The notes beneath the pieces are model-generated. The model was not told where the DNA came from and made no database searches. It saw nothing but the letters and a program-made list of their open reading frames with translations. A stretch of 64,000 nucleotides of DNA, taken from contig JAHCBA010000015.1 in assembly GCA_019634625.1 (NCBI GenBank), positions 62,001 to 126,000 on the forward strand, in the 5' to 3' direction. This DNA is from Verrucomicrobiia bacterium (GTDB lineage Bacteria; Verrucomicrobiota; Verrucomicrobiia; Limisphaerales; CAIMTB01). The position numbers and the translations under genes were made by a program. Below are positions 22,178 to 31,086 of this stretch, one piece after another (the stretch's first letter is position 1; every line of letters begins with the position of its first letter).

Positions 22178-22827
22178 TCCACCCCCGGAACACCCCGCCC
22201 GCCACGAAACGCCGCATCTCCGAGCTGCCGTAAGGTGCAACGGGATCGGGATCGGCATCGGGGTCGGGGTCGGAATCGGTCTCCAGAGGAGCAACGAGGG
22301 TTCACGAATCCCCGGAGTTCGATCCGGGAACTTCCCAACCGCCCACTCGGCCGCCCCGTGATCGTCAGGAGGGAGCCAATCGGAGGGACGATCTCCGCGA
22401 GTCCACAACCCACCTCTCCCCGTCCTTTGCGCCTTCCTGGTGAATCCACTATTTCTCGGACGGGCTTCCCCGGCGATCAGGCCTCTCTTCCCGTCCCGCC
22501 ACCCACCCCCGACCGAACCCCCCGTCGCCCGTGCAGCATCCCCGGCATTCCCGCAGCTCCAATGGAACGAGCCGGCCCATCGCAATCCAAAACCGGATTC
22601 TCCCCACCAGGCCCCCCCCACAACCCCCTCGCACCCCGCCCAACCTCCCCCGCAGACATCATTCCACACCTGGGCCCACCCAGACCCCCTCACCCATCCT
22701 CAAACCTATCCGCCCGCCAGGAACTCACGGCTCACCTACCCCACCCAATCCATCATTGACAACCTCAAACCCTTTCTACAAGCCTATAGGCCAATCAACT
22801 TAGGGCACTTCTCAGCAAGAGTACCTA
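22178..22827. other. 650-bp intergenic region with a simple repeat
   Basis: No convincing gene was found. The left part contains a short GGNATCGG-type repeat (separate entry). The middle is Pro/Arg-coding in every frame, as expected of GC-rich noncoding DNA. The right end becomes AT-richer before the HNH gene; it contains a perfect TTGACA at 22756 and the palindrome GCCTATAGGC at 22782-22791, but spacing to a -10 box is poor. Confidence 0.5.
22237..22281. repeat. Hexamer-type simple repeat (GGGATC/GGCATC/GGGGTC)
   Basis: About seven near-identical 6-nt units of the form G-G-N-[AG]-T-C follow each other directly after the end of the secreted protein gene. Such degenerate units suggest slippage-prone intergenic DNA. 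No coding role is apparent. Confidence 0.7.
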
Positions 22828-23745
22828 ATGACCGAAAAGGATATAAAGCTACTCTGGGGACGTGCAGCGAACCTCTGCTCTATATGCCGCGTCGAGTTGT
22901 CGCAAACCCAAAGTCCCGCCAGCGGAGCCTTTGTCATTGGTGAGCAGGCGCATATCGTGGGTGAGAAACAGGACGCGCCACGCGGAAAAAGCCCGCTATC
23001 GGCAGAGGAGCGTGATGGATACCATAACCGGATTCTGCTTTGTCCCAACCATCACACAGAGATCGACAAGAACCAAGTTGAGTGGCCTGTCGAGCGACTT
23101 CATATTCGCAAGTCAGAGCACGAGCTCTGGGTTCGGGAGACTCTAACAAGCGTTGCAGACGCTAAAATGAAGGCCCAGCAGCTCGCAGTTTCCTCCATCA
23201 TCGACTACACGGTCAAGGCCTGTCAGCTGGAGCGATGGAAGACATGGGCGAGTCAGATGCTTACACCTGATCCGGCACTCGAAAGAGAAATACCAGAGAA
23301 TTGTTTTAAGTTGAGGCAGCGCATCGCCGCATCTATTTGGCCGAAGGAGTTTGATGAGCTAATGCGAGCCACGACATGCCTTGGTTGGCTGCTTCAGGCC
23401 GCATGCCAGAAGTTCTTGGAGCACGCTCAGCTCGAACAAACCCACTTTGTTTCGCAGCGATTCTACAAGAGTAAAGGGTATTGCTCTGACTATGACCTGC
23501 GTGTTCAAATGTACGAGGACTGGCTTCTTGAGTGCTCTAGGCTGATTAAGCGGGCGACATGCGCTGCCAATTGGTTTGCGGACGTAGTACGACGCGACAT
23601 CAACCCATTATTCTTTACCGAGAGCGGCAAGTTTCTGGTCGAGGAGGGTCCGTGTGAGAGATTTCGATACTACGCAATCATGCCAGAGTTTACGACCGAG
23701 GAGAAGGCCCGCCTGCCAGGAACGATGACAGATCCATACGCATAA
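22828..23745 (+). CDS. HNH endonuclease domain protein
   Basis: The 305-residue protein has an N-terminal HNH nuclease domain (residues ~10-95): LCSICRVEL gives the first zinc C-x2-C, EQAHIVGE the first catalytic His, and YHNRILLCPNHHTEID the Asn, second C-x2-H and final His. The remaining ~200 residues are predicted helical (AQQLAVSSIIDYTVKACQLERWK onward) and unlike anything I recognise. The gene is visibly richer in A/T and in AGA/CGA/TTG-type codons than its neighbours, which suggests recent transfer. It has no operon partner. Standalone HNH proteins include phage-defence and homing-type nucleases, but nothing here decides between them. Confidence 0.85.
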   Translation: MTEKDIKLLWGRAANLCSICRVELSQTQSPASGAFVIGEQAHIVGEKQDAPRGKSPLSAEERDGYHNRILLCPNHHTEIDKNQVEWPVERLHIRKSEHELWVRETLTSVADAKMKAQQLAVSSIIDYTVKACQLERWKTWASQMLTPDPALEREIPENCFKLRQRIAASIWPKEFDELMRATTCLGWLLQAACQKFLEHAQLEQTHFVSQRFYKSKGYCSDYDLRVQMYEDWLLECSRLIKRATCAANWFADVVRRDINPLFFTESGKFLVEEGPCERFRYYAIMPEFTTEEKARLPGTMTDPYA

Positions 23746-24525
23746 CAGCCCTGAAGGTATGTAGAGAACGCGCGGCAGAGCGGGTCGGGGCGAGACTTCG
23801 GATCGGATGCGACGAGTCTGCTGATTGCCCCCGTGTTCCTTACATTCCAGTCCCGCGGACCCGGAAGAAGCCGATGCGTGGCGGGGCGCCCCCGGTTTCA
23901 GCGGAAACATTGCGAAACGTGTCAATACGCCCCTTCGCACCGAAGTGTTCGAGCGGCAGCAGCACCCGATCGGAGGGCCGCTGACCAAGTCCCGTGTCTC
24001 CCCGTCCGGTGTCCTGGCTTCAGCCGGCCACAGCCCCGCTCCAACCCCCCGGCTCCGGCCACCCACCGGGAAACCGCAGGGTCTCTGACATAGTCCCCAA
24101 GGAAGACCCGAGGTTTTTGGAAAGGATTTACAGGATCGACAGGATGCAGAAGAGCGGCGTTCCTGCCGGGTTTCGCGGTGGATCGAGCGCTCCATGTCTC
24201 CTTCTCCGCTCCATCCTGTTCATCCTGTTCATCCTGTCCAAGAGCCTCAGACCAGACCCCTCAGAGCCTTTTCAATCGTCCTGCACCAGATCTTCCGCGA
24301 TGCGCTTCTGGATTGCGTGGGGAGAGGGCTTCCCTTAGGCATGGGAACCGTGATTGAGGCCGCTCCCGATCGCGGCGGCGGTCGGTGATCCGAGTCATCA
24401 GGCCGCTCAAGGATTTGTCCAGCGCCCAATGGAAATCGACCATTGCATGTCCTGAAGTCCCTCGCTCATTCGTCGCATCATTGAACGACACCAAGGCGAT
24501 CAGCCTGATTACGAAGACCAATACC
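23746..24525. other. 780-bp intergenic region without a supported gene
   Basis: No reading frame here shows family features or a plausible start. The region contains an interrupted palindrome built from ACAGGAT units (separate entry). The final 140 bp before the VOC-family gene hold no clear promoter. Confidence 0.55.
24124..24239. repeat. Interrupted palindrome of ACAGGAT units
   Basis: The left arm (24124-24156) contains TTTACAGGATCGACAGGATG and the right arm (24207-24239) contains the reverse complement pattern with three CATCCTGT units. The arms pair over roughly 30 nt with some mismatches, with ~50 nt between. Runs of A-C-A-G-G-A-T-[GT] are a common intergenic repeat in Verrucomicrobiota and related phyla, to my knowledge without an assigned function. 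Confidence 0.65.
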
Positions 24526-25005
24526 ATGCCAAGTTCCATCCGCACCTGCCTCTGGTTCCATGACGGACGCGGCCGTGAGGCCGCCGAATACTACTGCTCC
24601 CTGATCCCAGGAAGCCGGATCGAGACGACCTTTCATGGCGACGCCGGACATGGTGCCTTCTCGGTGATCGACTTCTCGTTGGGCGGAGTACCCTACCAAA
24701 TACTCGACGCCGGGCCGATGTTCACGCTGACTGAGGCGGTCTCGATTTCAGTTGCGACGGACAGCCAGGCCGAGACGGATCGCCTCTGGGCGGCGCTGAC
24801 TGCGAACGGGGGTGAGGAAAGCCACTGCGGATGGCTCAAGGACCGCTTCGGGGTATCGTGGCAGATTTACCCAAAGCGGTTGACGGAGTTGACGACGAGT
24901 GCCGACAAGAATGTATCGTCCCAGGCGATGGCAGCCATGATGAAGCAGATGAAAATCGACATCGCCGTGATCGAAGCAGCGGTTCGTGGCCAAAAGAAGC
25001 TGTGA
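24526..25005 (+). CDS. VOC-family protein (PhnB / 3-demethylubiquinone methyltransferase-like fold)
   Basis: The 159-residue product begins MPSSIRTCLWFHDGRGREAAEYYCSLIPGSR, followed by FSVIDFSLGGVPYQILDAGP and GGEESHCGWLKDRFGVSWQIYP. These are the hallmarks of the '3-dmu-9_3-mt' subgroup of the vicinal oxygen chelate superfamily. The C-terminal helix SQAMAAMMKQMKIDIAVIEAA is also typical. Members bind small ligands or metals; the name methyltransferase is historical and should not be taken as function. The frame is open to 24385, but ATG 24526 matches the family N-terminus. No partner gene is adjacent. Confidence 0.88.
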   Translation: MPSSIRTCLWFHDGRGREAAEYYCSLIPGSRIETTFHGDAGHGAFSVIDFSLGGVPYQILDAGPMFTLTEAVSISVATDSQAETDRLWAALTANGGEESHCGWLKDRFGVSWQIYPKRLTELTTSADKNVSSQAMAAMMKQMKIDIAVIEAAVRGQKKL

Positions 25006-25018
25006 TCGCTGTAGCCCA

Positions 25019-25034
25019 CGGTCACCGGTGACCG
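25019..25034. promoter_or_regulatory. Perfect 16-bp palindrome
   Basis: CGGTCACCGGTGACCG is fully self-complementary and starts 13 nt after the stop of the VOC-family gene. It has no following T-run, so it is not a classical terminator. An operator or remnant of a mobile-element end are alternatives. Confidence 0.45.
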
Positions 25035-25121
25035 GAGTACTGGAGGGACCGATTGCCGGAGCCATGACGCCAGGCAACGAGACGCCACTACACAAAACAC
25101 CAACCACAAAGCGCGCCATGA

Positions 25122-25560
25122 AGACACCATCAAGAGTTGGACCTGGAGAGTTTCCTGCCCCGCTTCGCCGTCGTGGACACCGCGCGAGAGGCCGACGCCA
25201 AGCGGGCACGTGAGGTGTGCGCCGACGTGCAAGCGGGGGAAATCGTCATATTTGACAAGGCCTACGTCGATTTCCGGCACTTGTGGGACCTCCAGTGCCG
25301 GGGGGTGTTCTGGGTGACGCGAGCCAAGGAGAACATGGGCTGCGAGGTGCAGGAGTCCCTCCCGGTGGCCAGCGGGGCACGAGCGGTCCGGGACGAGTTG
25401 GTGGCGCCCAAGAGCCCGCGTTCGGCGAAGGCGTATCCGGACTTGCTGCGCCGGATCACCGCGTGGGTCGTAGTGGACGGAGGGGATCGGTTAATGACCT
25501 TCCTCACCAATCAAATGGACTGGAGCCCTCAGACCATTGTGGAACTCTACCGACGTGGCC
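25122..25560 (+). pseudogene. IS4-family transposase, internal fragment
   Basis: The central part of a DDE transposase is readable: LDLESFLPRFAVVDTA, then IVIFDKAYVDFRHLWDLQ (second catalytic Asp region), RGVFWVTRAKENM, and TNQMDWSPQTIVELYRRG. The first catalytic Asp region and the C-terminal Y-x2-R-W-x-I-E motif with the catalytic Glu are missing; the sequence becomes unrelated after LYRRG. An in-frame stop lies directly upstream (25119-25121). No terminal inverted repeats were identified. This is a decayed insertion sequence and cannot transpose itself. Confidence 0.85.
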
Positions 25561-25731
25561 AGGGCTTCCTCGACGGTGGTTTCCTCGATCATCCAATCCC
25601 CTCCGGAACGCGTGGGGAAATCGGCGGCCCAAGGGAGCCGGGAAAGGGCGGCGGAGTTTCCAAATCCACGATTCAGAGGCGGGACTTGACAGTATCGACC
25701 TCGGAGAACGAGCCTGAAATCGGCAGGAAGC

Positions 25732-26310
25732 TTGAGCGAGTTCACCCAAATCCTGGAACGTGTGGAACGTGGCGATCCCGAAGCTGCCGCGGGACTTTTC
25801 CCCATCGTTTACGAAGAACTCCGCCGTCTGGCGGCGCAGAAGATGGCCCGTGAAGCCGCTGGCCATACGCTCCAGCCCACCGCCCTCGTCCACGAGGCCT
25901 GGATCCGGTTGGTCGGCGGAGATGCCCCGACGTTTCACAATCGCGCCCATTTCTTCGGTGCGGCTGCCGAGGCGATGCGTCGCATCCTGGTCGAACACGC
26001 CCGGCGAAGGCTGGCCGCCAAACGCGGCGCCGGGATCCAGGTGATCGACCTGGATGGACTCGACCTTCCCACTCCTGTCGCCGCCGACGATCATTTGCTC
26101 GCCGTGAACGAGGCGTTGGAAAAATTCGCCTTGATCGACTCCCGCAAGGCCGAGCTGGTGAAGCTGCGGTACTTCGTCGGCTTGAGCTTCGAGGAAGCCG
26201 CCACGGCCCTGGGCATCGCCGTGCCCACCGCCAAGCAGTGGTGGGCCTACGCTCGGTCCTGGCTCTCGGTCGAGCTCAAGGGTGCCACCGCCGGAAAGCC
26301 ATCCGGCTGA
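25732..26310 (+). CDS. ECF-type RNA polymerase sigma factor (TIGR02999-like)
   Basis: The 192-residue product has the sigma-2 region LFPIVYEELRRLAAQKMARE, the signature LQPTALVHEAWIRLV, FHNRAHFFGAAAEAMRRILVEHARRR, and a sigma-4 helix-turn-helix KLRYFVGLSFEEAATALGIAVPTAKQWWAYARSWL. This subgroup is typically encoded next to Ser/Thr kinases in Verrucomicrobiota, Planctomycetota and Acidobacteriota, as here. The start is a TTG at 25732 preceded by AGGAAG at a good distance. The transposase fragment ends ~170 nt upstream. Confidence 0.92.
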   Translation: MSEFTQILERVERGDPEAAAGLFPIVYEELRRLAAQKMAREAAGHTLQPTALVHEAWIRLVGGDAPTFHNRAHFFGAAAEAMRRILVEHARRRLAAKRGAGIQVIDLDGLDLPTPVAADDHLLAVNEALEKFALIDSRKAELVKLRYFVGLSFEEAATALGIAVPTAKQWWAYARSWLSVELKGATAGKPSG

Positions 26311-26312
26311 GT

Positions 26313-26522
26313 TCAGGCTTGGCGGCCCTTGGGCGTATGCGTGTCCCAAGTGCGCCCGGACTCCGGCTGCACATGGGTGAAGCCGGTGCCCGCCGGCGGG
26401 TTCGGGATGCGGATCAAATGGTCGCAGGCCGGGCACTGAATCTGCCGGCCCGCGTGGCAGGGATCGCACTTCAAGGGCTGATCGCAGTGGGAACAGTAGA
26501 ATTTGAATTCGATGGTGTTCAT
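26313..26522 (-). CDS. 69-aa double zinc-ribbon protein
   Basis: The product starts MNTIEFKFYCSHCDQPLKCD and has two Cys pairs (C-x2-C at 10-13, and C-x2-C in QCPACDHL) plus a central KCDPCHAG, so six Cys and likely one or two zinc sites. It ends in a polar tail (HTPKGRQA). Near-identical small ribbons recur in Verrucomicrobiota genomes. It is convergent with the sigma gene (2 nt between stops) and divergent from the kinase gene, so it is a separate unit nested between the two. The function is unknown; binding of nucleic acid or protein is inferred from the fold. Confidence 0.85.
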   Translation of the reverse strand: MNTIEFKFYCSHCDQPLKCDPCHAGRQIQCPACDHLIRIPNPPAGTGFTHVQPESGRTWDTHTPKGRQA

Positions 26523-26556
26523 GGCCTTCACCAGAGACATGCGTTCATTCGTCTCC

Positions 26557-26587
26557 AAAAGTATGTCGAAAATAACTCCATACTTTT
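26557..26587. promoter_or_regulatory. Inverted repeat between divergent zinc-ribbon and kinase genes
   Basis: AAAAGTATG and CATACTTTT form a perfect 9-bp inverted repeat with a 13-nt AT-rich spacer, in the 94-bp gap between the two start codons. The position suits an operator controlling both directions. The right arm ends in TTTT, so a weak attenuator on the kinase side is an alternative. Confidence 0.5.
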
Positions 26588-26616
26588 CGCCCGGCGGATC
26601 ACGCATGGAGAAACAG

Positions 26617-29600
26617 ATGAACCATTCCACTATGCCATCGCCCCAGGAACGTGAGGCCGCCTTGTTCGCGCTGACCGCCGAGAAGCCCGTCGCCGAACGC
26701 CCGGCCTTTCTGGACGCGGTCTGCGGCCAGGACTCCGCCTTGCGCCAGCGCCTCGAAGCGCTGCTCGCCGCGCACGAGCAGCCAGCCACCGCGCTGGATG
26801 CGCCGACGGTACCCGCCCGCCCCACCCTCAAGCTCGACCTTCCCGAACCGCCCGACGAAGCCGTCGGCCAGACCCTTGGGCGATACAAACTCTTGGAGCG
26901 CGTCGGCGAAGGCGGGTGCGGCGTGGTGTATGTCGCCGAGCAGACCGAGCCGGTGCGGCGGCTCGTGGCGCTGAAGGTCATCAAGCTGGGCATGGACACC
27001 AAGCAGGTGGTGGCGCGGTTTGAGGCCGAGCGGCAGGCGTTGGCAATGATGGATCATCCCAACATCGCCAAGGTGCTGGATGCGGGGACGACCGACGTAG
27101 GTCGCCCCTATTTCGTCATGGAACTGGTGCGCGGCATCCCCATCACCCACTACTGCGACCAGGCCAACCTGAGCACCAAGGAGCGCCTCGACCTGTTCAT
27201 CAAGGTCTGCCAGGCGATTCAGCACGCGCACCAGAAGGGGATCATCCACCGGGACATCAAGCCGTCGAACATCCTGGTGACGCTACATGACGGCGTGCCG
27301 GTGCCCAAGGTGATCGACTTCGGCATCGCCAAGGCGACGGAAGGCCGGCTGACGGACAACACGGTTTACACGCAGTTGCACCAGTTCATCGGCACGCCGG
27401 CTTACATGAGTCCGGAGCAGGCGGAGATGAGCGGGTTGGACATTGATACGCGCTCGGACATCTACAGCCTGGGCGTATTGCTCTACGAACTGCTGGCCGG
27501 CAGCACGCCGTTCGATGCGAAGGAATTGATGTCGCAAGGCATTGATGTGATGCGGAAGACGATCCGGGAGAAGGAACCGCAACGACCCAGCACGCGCCTC
27601 GCAACTCTCGGAGCCGATCAACTCACCACCACGGCCAGACGCCGCTCCGCTGACACCGCGAAGCTGCTCCATCAGCTCAAGGGCGACCTCGATTGGATCG
27701 TGATGAAGTGCCTGGAGAAGGACCGCACCCGGCGCTACGAGTCGGCTAGTGGCTTGGCAGCGGATCTCAAACGTCACTTGGAAAACGAACCGGTGGTCGC
27801 GCGTCCGCCCAGCCAGCTTTACCGCTTTCAGAAAGCCTACCGGCGCAACCGGCTGGCCTTCACGGCGGCGGCCTGCGTGCTGGTGTCACTGGTCGGCGCC
27901 CTGGTGTTCATCGGGATGGCGGCACAACGCGAGGGCCGGGCGCACATGCATGAGTCCATCCAGCGAAACCTGGCGGAGCAGCGGCGACAGGAAGCCGAAG
28001 CCGCGCGGACACTTGCCGAAAACGCCCAGGCCAAGGAGGCGGGCGAACGCCAGCGCGCGGAAGCCAGCGAGCGGGCCACGCGCGAACTGCTCTACTCCGC
28101 CAACATGGGTCTGGCCCAGACGGCCTGGGAAGAAGGCGACATCGGAAGATTGCAGGGTTTGCTCGCGCAGACCCGTGACGATCCCCAGCGAGGATTCGAG
28201 TGGTTCTACTGGGCACGCCAGCTTCATCGCGACTCGCTGACCTTTCGCGAACACCGGGGAGTTCCTCGCAGGCCGGAATTTTCGCCCGACGGACAATGGA
28301 TCGCCAGCAGTGGCGACGACTTACGCTTGAAGATCTGGAGCGCCACGGATGGCCAGGTGCGGCACGATGTGAAGCTCGACCAGTTGTTGTCCGGCCTGGC
28401 TTTCTCTCCGGACGGAGGCCGCCTCGCCACCGCAACCCAGCGGCCGTGGAAGCTGCAACTGTGGGACGCGCTCACCGGTCAGATCCTCCGCGAGATCAAG
28501 GTGGACACCACCAACGCAGTGCGGAATCTGGCCTGGTCGCCGGAGGGTTCGCGCATCATCGGCGTGGACACCCGTGCGGTGTGGCTCTGGGACGCTTCCA
28601 CCAACCAGGAATTGCGTCGCATTACCAACTATCACGGTGAGGCCGTCCTGACCTGGTTCTCGCCCGAAGGCCGGCCTCAGATCGCGGTGCGAGACGAAAC
28701 CGGTTACCAGCTTCAGGACGTTGCCACGGGGGAGGCGTTGGCGCGGTTCGATGCGCCCGGCGCGGTCAGCGAAACGATCTCCCGCGACCTGAGCCGTTTC
28801 GCCGCGTCGGCCGACAATGGCGTCATCAGCCTGTTCGAGGTCCGCACGGGGCGTGAGTTGCGCCAGTGGCGCGGCAGCGAAGGGCCGACGTGGCTGTTGC
28901 GACTGTCCCCCGACGGCAAGTATCTCGCCACCACGGAAGGGAACGGGACCATCCGGCTCCGTGATACCGACTCCGGCGAGGAACTCGGCACGTTGAAAGG
29001 CCATAGCCGGCAAATCTTCGGACTGGCCTTCTCGCCCGACGGCCAAAGGCTGGTGTCCGCGAGCGGCGACGAAACGATCCGGGTTTGGGATTGGCCTGGT
29101 TTGATGGAGCCGGCTTCGTTGTTTGCAAGGCATCCTCGTTTGCAGGTTTTCTTGAGCAGCGATGGCTCCCGGGCGGTCGTCGTGACCAATCGCACACCGG
29201 GGTTCAGGGGCTGGGTCTTTGGCCTTCCCAACCGTCGCAACCCGGATCAGCCGTTTGACGTGGAAGCTCGCGTCGTGGACACCCGCACGGGGCAGACGCA
29301 AGCGGTGCTGCCGGGACTGACCGGCGGGGTCGTGCAGTTCACGCCGGATGGGCGGCGCGTGGCCGGCGTCAGCACCAACCTGTCACGTGCGCAGGTGTGG
29401 GATGCGCTGACGGGTCGTGTATTGGTCACCTTAGATGCAGGGACCAACCTGATCGCCGACTTCAGGCTTTCGCCGGATGGCCGGCAAATCGTCACCGTCG
29501 AACGGCACCCCTCCCAGCTGCTGCCCGATGTGGTGAAGCTCTGGGACTCCATCACTGGGAAGATCCGATTTTCCCTCAAAGAAGTTCCAACACCTGCCAT

Positions 29601-31086
29601 TCCGCTGGCCTTCTCCGCCGACAGCCGAAGGCTCCTGACCGGTGCCCCCTTTGATCCGTTCGCCGTCGTCTGGAACACCATGACCGGACAGGAGGAATCT
29701 CGAATCGAGGCCACGGCCCTTTCAGGAGTCGTTTTCGGTGCGTTCTCGCCCGACGGAGAGCGTGTCATCATGGCCAGCTTCCTGGACGCGATGATGCGGG
29801 TCCGGTCCATGCGATCGCCGGGAGCCGGGACGGATGCCGGATTCGTGCTTCACAGCCGGATCGTCGGTCCAAATCCGGCATTTTCTCCTGATGGTCACCG
29901 CATTCTGTCGGAAACCGAAGATAAGGCGAAGCTTTGGGATGCCGCCACCGGTCGCGAGATGCTGACCTTGAAGACTCCGCCGTATGCGCGTTGCCAGTTC
30001 ACCCCCGATGGCCAGGCGGTCATCAGTGCGCGCCCCGATGGCACCCTCCTCCGGTGGGACATCGCCACGCCGGCCCAGGTCGCCGCGTGGGAGGCGGAGG
30101 AGGACGTCGGAACCCTCCGGAAAATGGCCGCCACGGCACGCAACTCCACCAGTTCGCTGCTGCGTTCACGCCGTTACACGGAACTGGAGACGACCAGTCG
30201 CGAGATGTTGAAGTCGCTACAGACGCGCTCTGGAGCGGAACCAGCGGAGTATGTCGAATTCACACTACGACTCGCCACCGCCCTGCTTTCACATGCTGTT
30301 GAAGCTGACGCCAAAGGCGAAAAGGACCGGGCGGAAACTCTCAAGGTGGAAGCCGGGGAGCTATTGCGCGGTATCGCCAACGAGCGGCTCGACGCTTACC
30401 TGCGGACTGATCCCGGATATGAAATGGGAGATTTCCTGGGGCAGGCGGGACACTGGTCGCAAACCGAAGCGTTCGTGAGGCGAATTAGTGAAACCGTGCC
30501 GACCAACAGCATCCCGTGGAAACTTCGCGCCACGTTGCTGGCCAGGATGGGAAACGAACCGGAATTCGCGAAAGTGCGTGACAACCTGCTCGAACTGCTC
30601 CCCGGACTGACCAACACAGCTCACCTGGCCTGGGGAATCAGAGCCGTGGCGCTCCGACCGCTTGATGCGTCCACAGCGGCGACCGTCGAGCGCCTGGCGA
30701 ACCGGAAGCTCGAGCTGGACCAGGACGAATACTCTGAATCCTGGCTTCCTCTCGCCCAGGCTTTGGCGCGCTATCGGAACAGAGATTTTGCCGGCGCGCT
30801 GACGTCCGTTCAAAAGGCCGCGGCCGCTACCGATCATGCGAGCTTCGAGACGACGCTGCACGCGGTGACAGCGTTGGTCCGCTATCAGCTTGGCCAGCGC
30901 CAGGAAGCCAGCGCCGCACTCAACGACGGCGCAGCGCTGCTGAAAGAGAACTGGTTTTCACCCGAGCGGGGGGCGTTGGAAGGCGACGGGTGGTGGATCG
31001 ACTGGCTCTCCGCCCACATTCTGCTCCAGGAAGCCAGGGAGCTGATCGAGGGACAGCGCACGAATCCTGAGGCACTGAAACCATGA
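26617..31086 (+). CDS. Membrane Ser/Thr protein kinase with WD40-like propeller and C-terminal helical repeats
   Basis: The ATG at 26617 is preceded by GGAG at suitable spacing and gives 1489 residues; 26605 is an alternative. Residues 1-60 are the ...REAALFALTAEKP-AERPAFLDAVC leader typical of these kinases. The kinase domain (~88-370) has GEGGCGVVY, ALKVIK, HRDIKPSNIL (His near 211), DFGIAKA and GTPAYMSPEQ, so it should be active. A membrane helix follows (ACVLVSLVGALVFIGMAA, ~412-434), then a coiled coil and about a dozen WD40-type repeats (LAFSPDGQRLVSASGDETIRVWD and similar). The last ~330 residues are helical, TPR-like. It likely receives signals and acts with the nearby ECF factor. The stop overlaps the next start by 4 nt. 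Confidence 0.92.
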   Translation: MNHSTMPSPQEREAALFALTAEKPVAERPAFLDAVCGQDSALRQRLEALLAAHEQPATALDAPTVPARPTLKLDLPEPPDEAVGQTLGRYKLLERVGEGGCGVVYVAEQTEPVRRLVALKVIKLGMDTKQVVARFEAERQALAMMDHPNIAKVLDAGTTDVGRPYFVMELVRGIPITHYCDQANLSTKERLDLFIKVCQAIQHAHQKGIIHRDIKPSNILVTLHDGVPVPKVIDFGIAKATEGRLTDNTVYTQLHQFIGTPAYMSPEQAEMSGLDIDTRSDIYSLGVLLYELLAGSTPFDAKELMSQGIDVMRKTIREKEPQRPSTRLATLGADQLTTTARRRSADTAKLLHQLKGDLDWIVMKCLEKDRTRRYESASGLAADLKRHLENEPVVARPPSQLYRFQKAYRRNRLAFTAAACVLVSLVGALVFIGMAAQREGRAHMHESIQRNLAEQRRQEAEAARTLAENAQAKEAGERQRAEASERATRELLYSANMGLAQTAWEEGDIGRLQGLLAQTRDDPQRGFEWFYWARQLHRDSLTFREHRGVPRRPEFSPDGQWIASSGDDLRLKIWSATDGQVRHDVKLDQLLSGLAFSPDGGRLATATQRPWKLQLWDALTGQILREIKVDTTNAVRNLAWSPEGSRIIGVDTRAVWLWDASTNQELRRITNYHGEAVLTWFSPEGRPQIAVRDETGYQLQDVATGEALARFDAPGAVSETISRDLSRFAASADNGVISLFEVRTGRELRQWRGSEGPTWLLRLSPDGKYLATTEGNGTIRLRDTDSGEELGTLKGHSRQIFGLAFSPDGQRLVSASGDETIRVWDWPGLMEPASLFARHPRLQVFLSSDGSRAVVVTNRTPGFRGWVFGLPNRRNPDQPFDVEARVVDTRTGQTQAVLPGLTGGVVQFTPDGRRVAGVSTNLSRAQVWDALTGRVLVTLDAGTNLIADFRLSPDGRQIVTVERHPSQLLPDVVKLWDSITGKIRFSLKEVPTPAIPLAFSADSRRLLTGAPFDPFAVVWNTMTGQEESRIEATALSGVVFGAFSPDGERVIMASFLDAMMRVRSMRSPGAGTDAGFVLHSRIVGPNPAFSPDGHRILSETEDKAKLWDAATGREMLTLKTPPYARCQFTPDGQAVISARPDGTLLRWDIATPAQVAAWEAEEDVGTLRKMAATARNSTSSLLRSRRYTELETTSREMLKSLQTRSGAEPAEYVEFTLRLATALLSHAVEADAKGEKDRAETLKVEAGELLRGIANERLDAYLRTDPGYEMGDFLGQAGHWSQTEAFVRRISETVPTNSIPWKLRATLLARMGNEPEFAKVRDNLLELLPGLTNTAHLAWGIRAVALRPLDASTAATVERLANRKLELDQDEYSESWLPLAQALARYRNRDFAGALTSVQKAAAATDHASFETTLHAVTALVRYQLGQRQEASAALNDGAALLKENWFSPERGALEGDGWWIDWLSAHILLQEARELIEGQRTNPEALKP

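Noticed and set aside
19655-22693. A 1012-codon minus-strand frame opposite the 1029-aa secreted protein
   Set aside because: The same mirror effect; no domain or signal, and the plus-strand protein has a signal peptide and family C-terminus.
22235-22759. A 174-codon plus-strand frame after the secreted protein gene
   Set aside because: Its N-terminus is the translated simple repeat, the rest is Pro-rich, and no start context or family match supports it.
23608-24195. A 195-codon minus-strand frame overlapping the HNH gene
   Set aside because: Composition is like noncoding DNA and it crosses the ACAGGAT palindrome.
22828-25005. A multi-gene phage-defence island
   Set aside because: Only one nuclease gene is present; the VOC gene and the intergenic DNA offer no recognisable defence partner.
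25122-25560. Complete insertion sequence
   Set aside because: The catalytic ends of the transposase are missing and no terminal inverted repeats or target duplications were visible.
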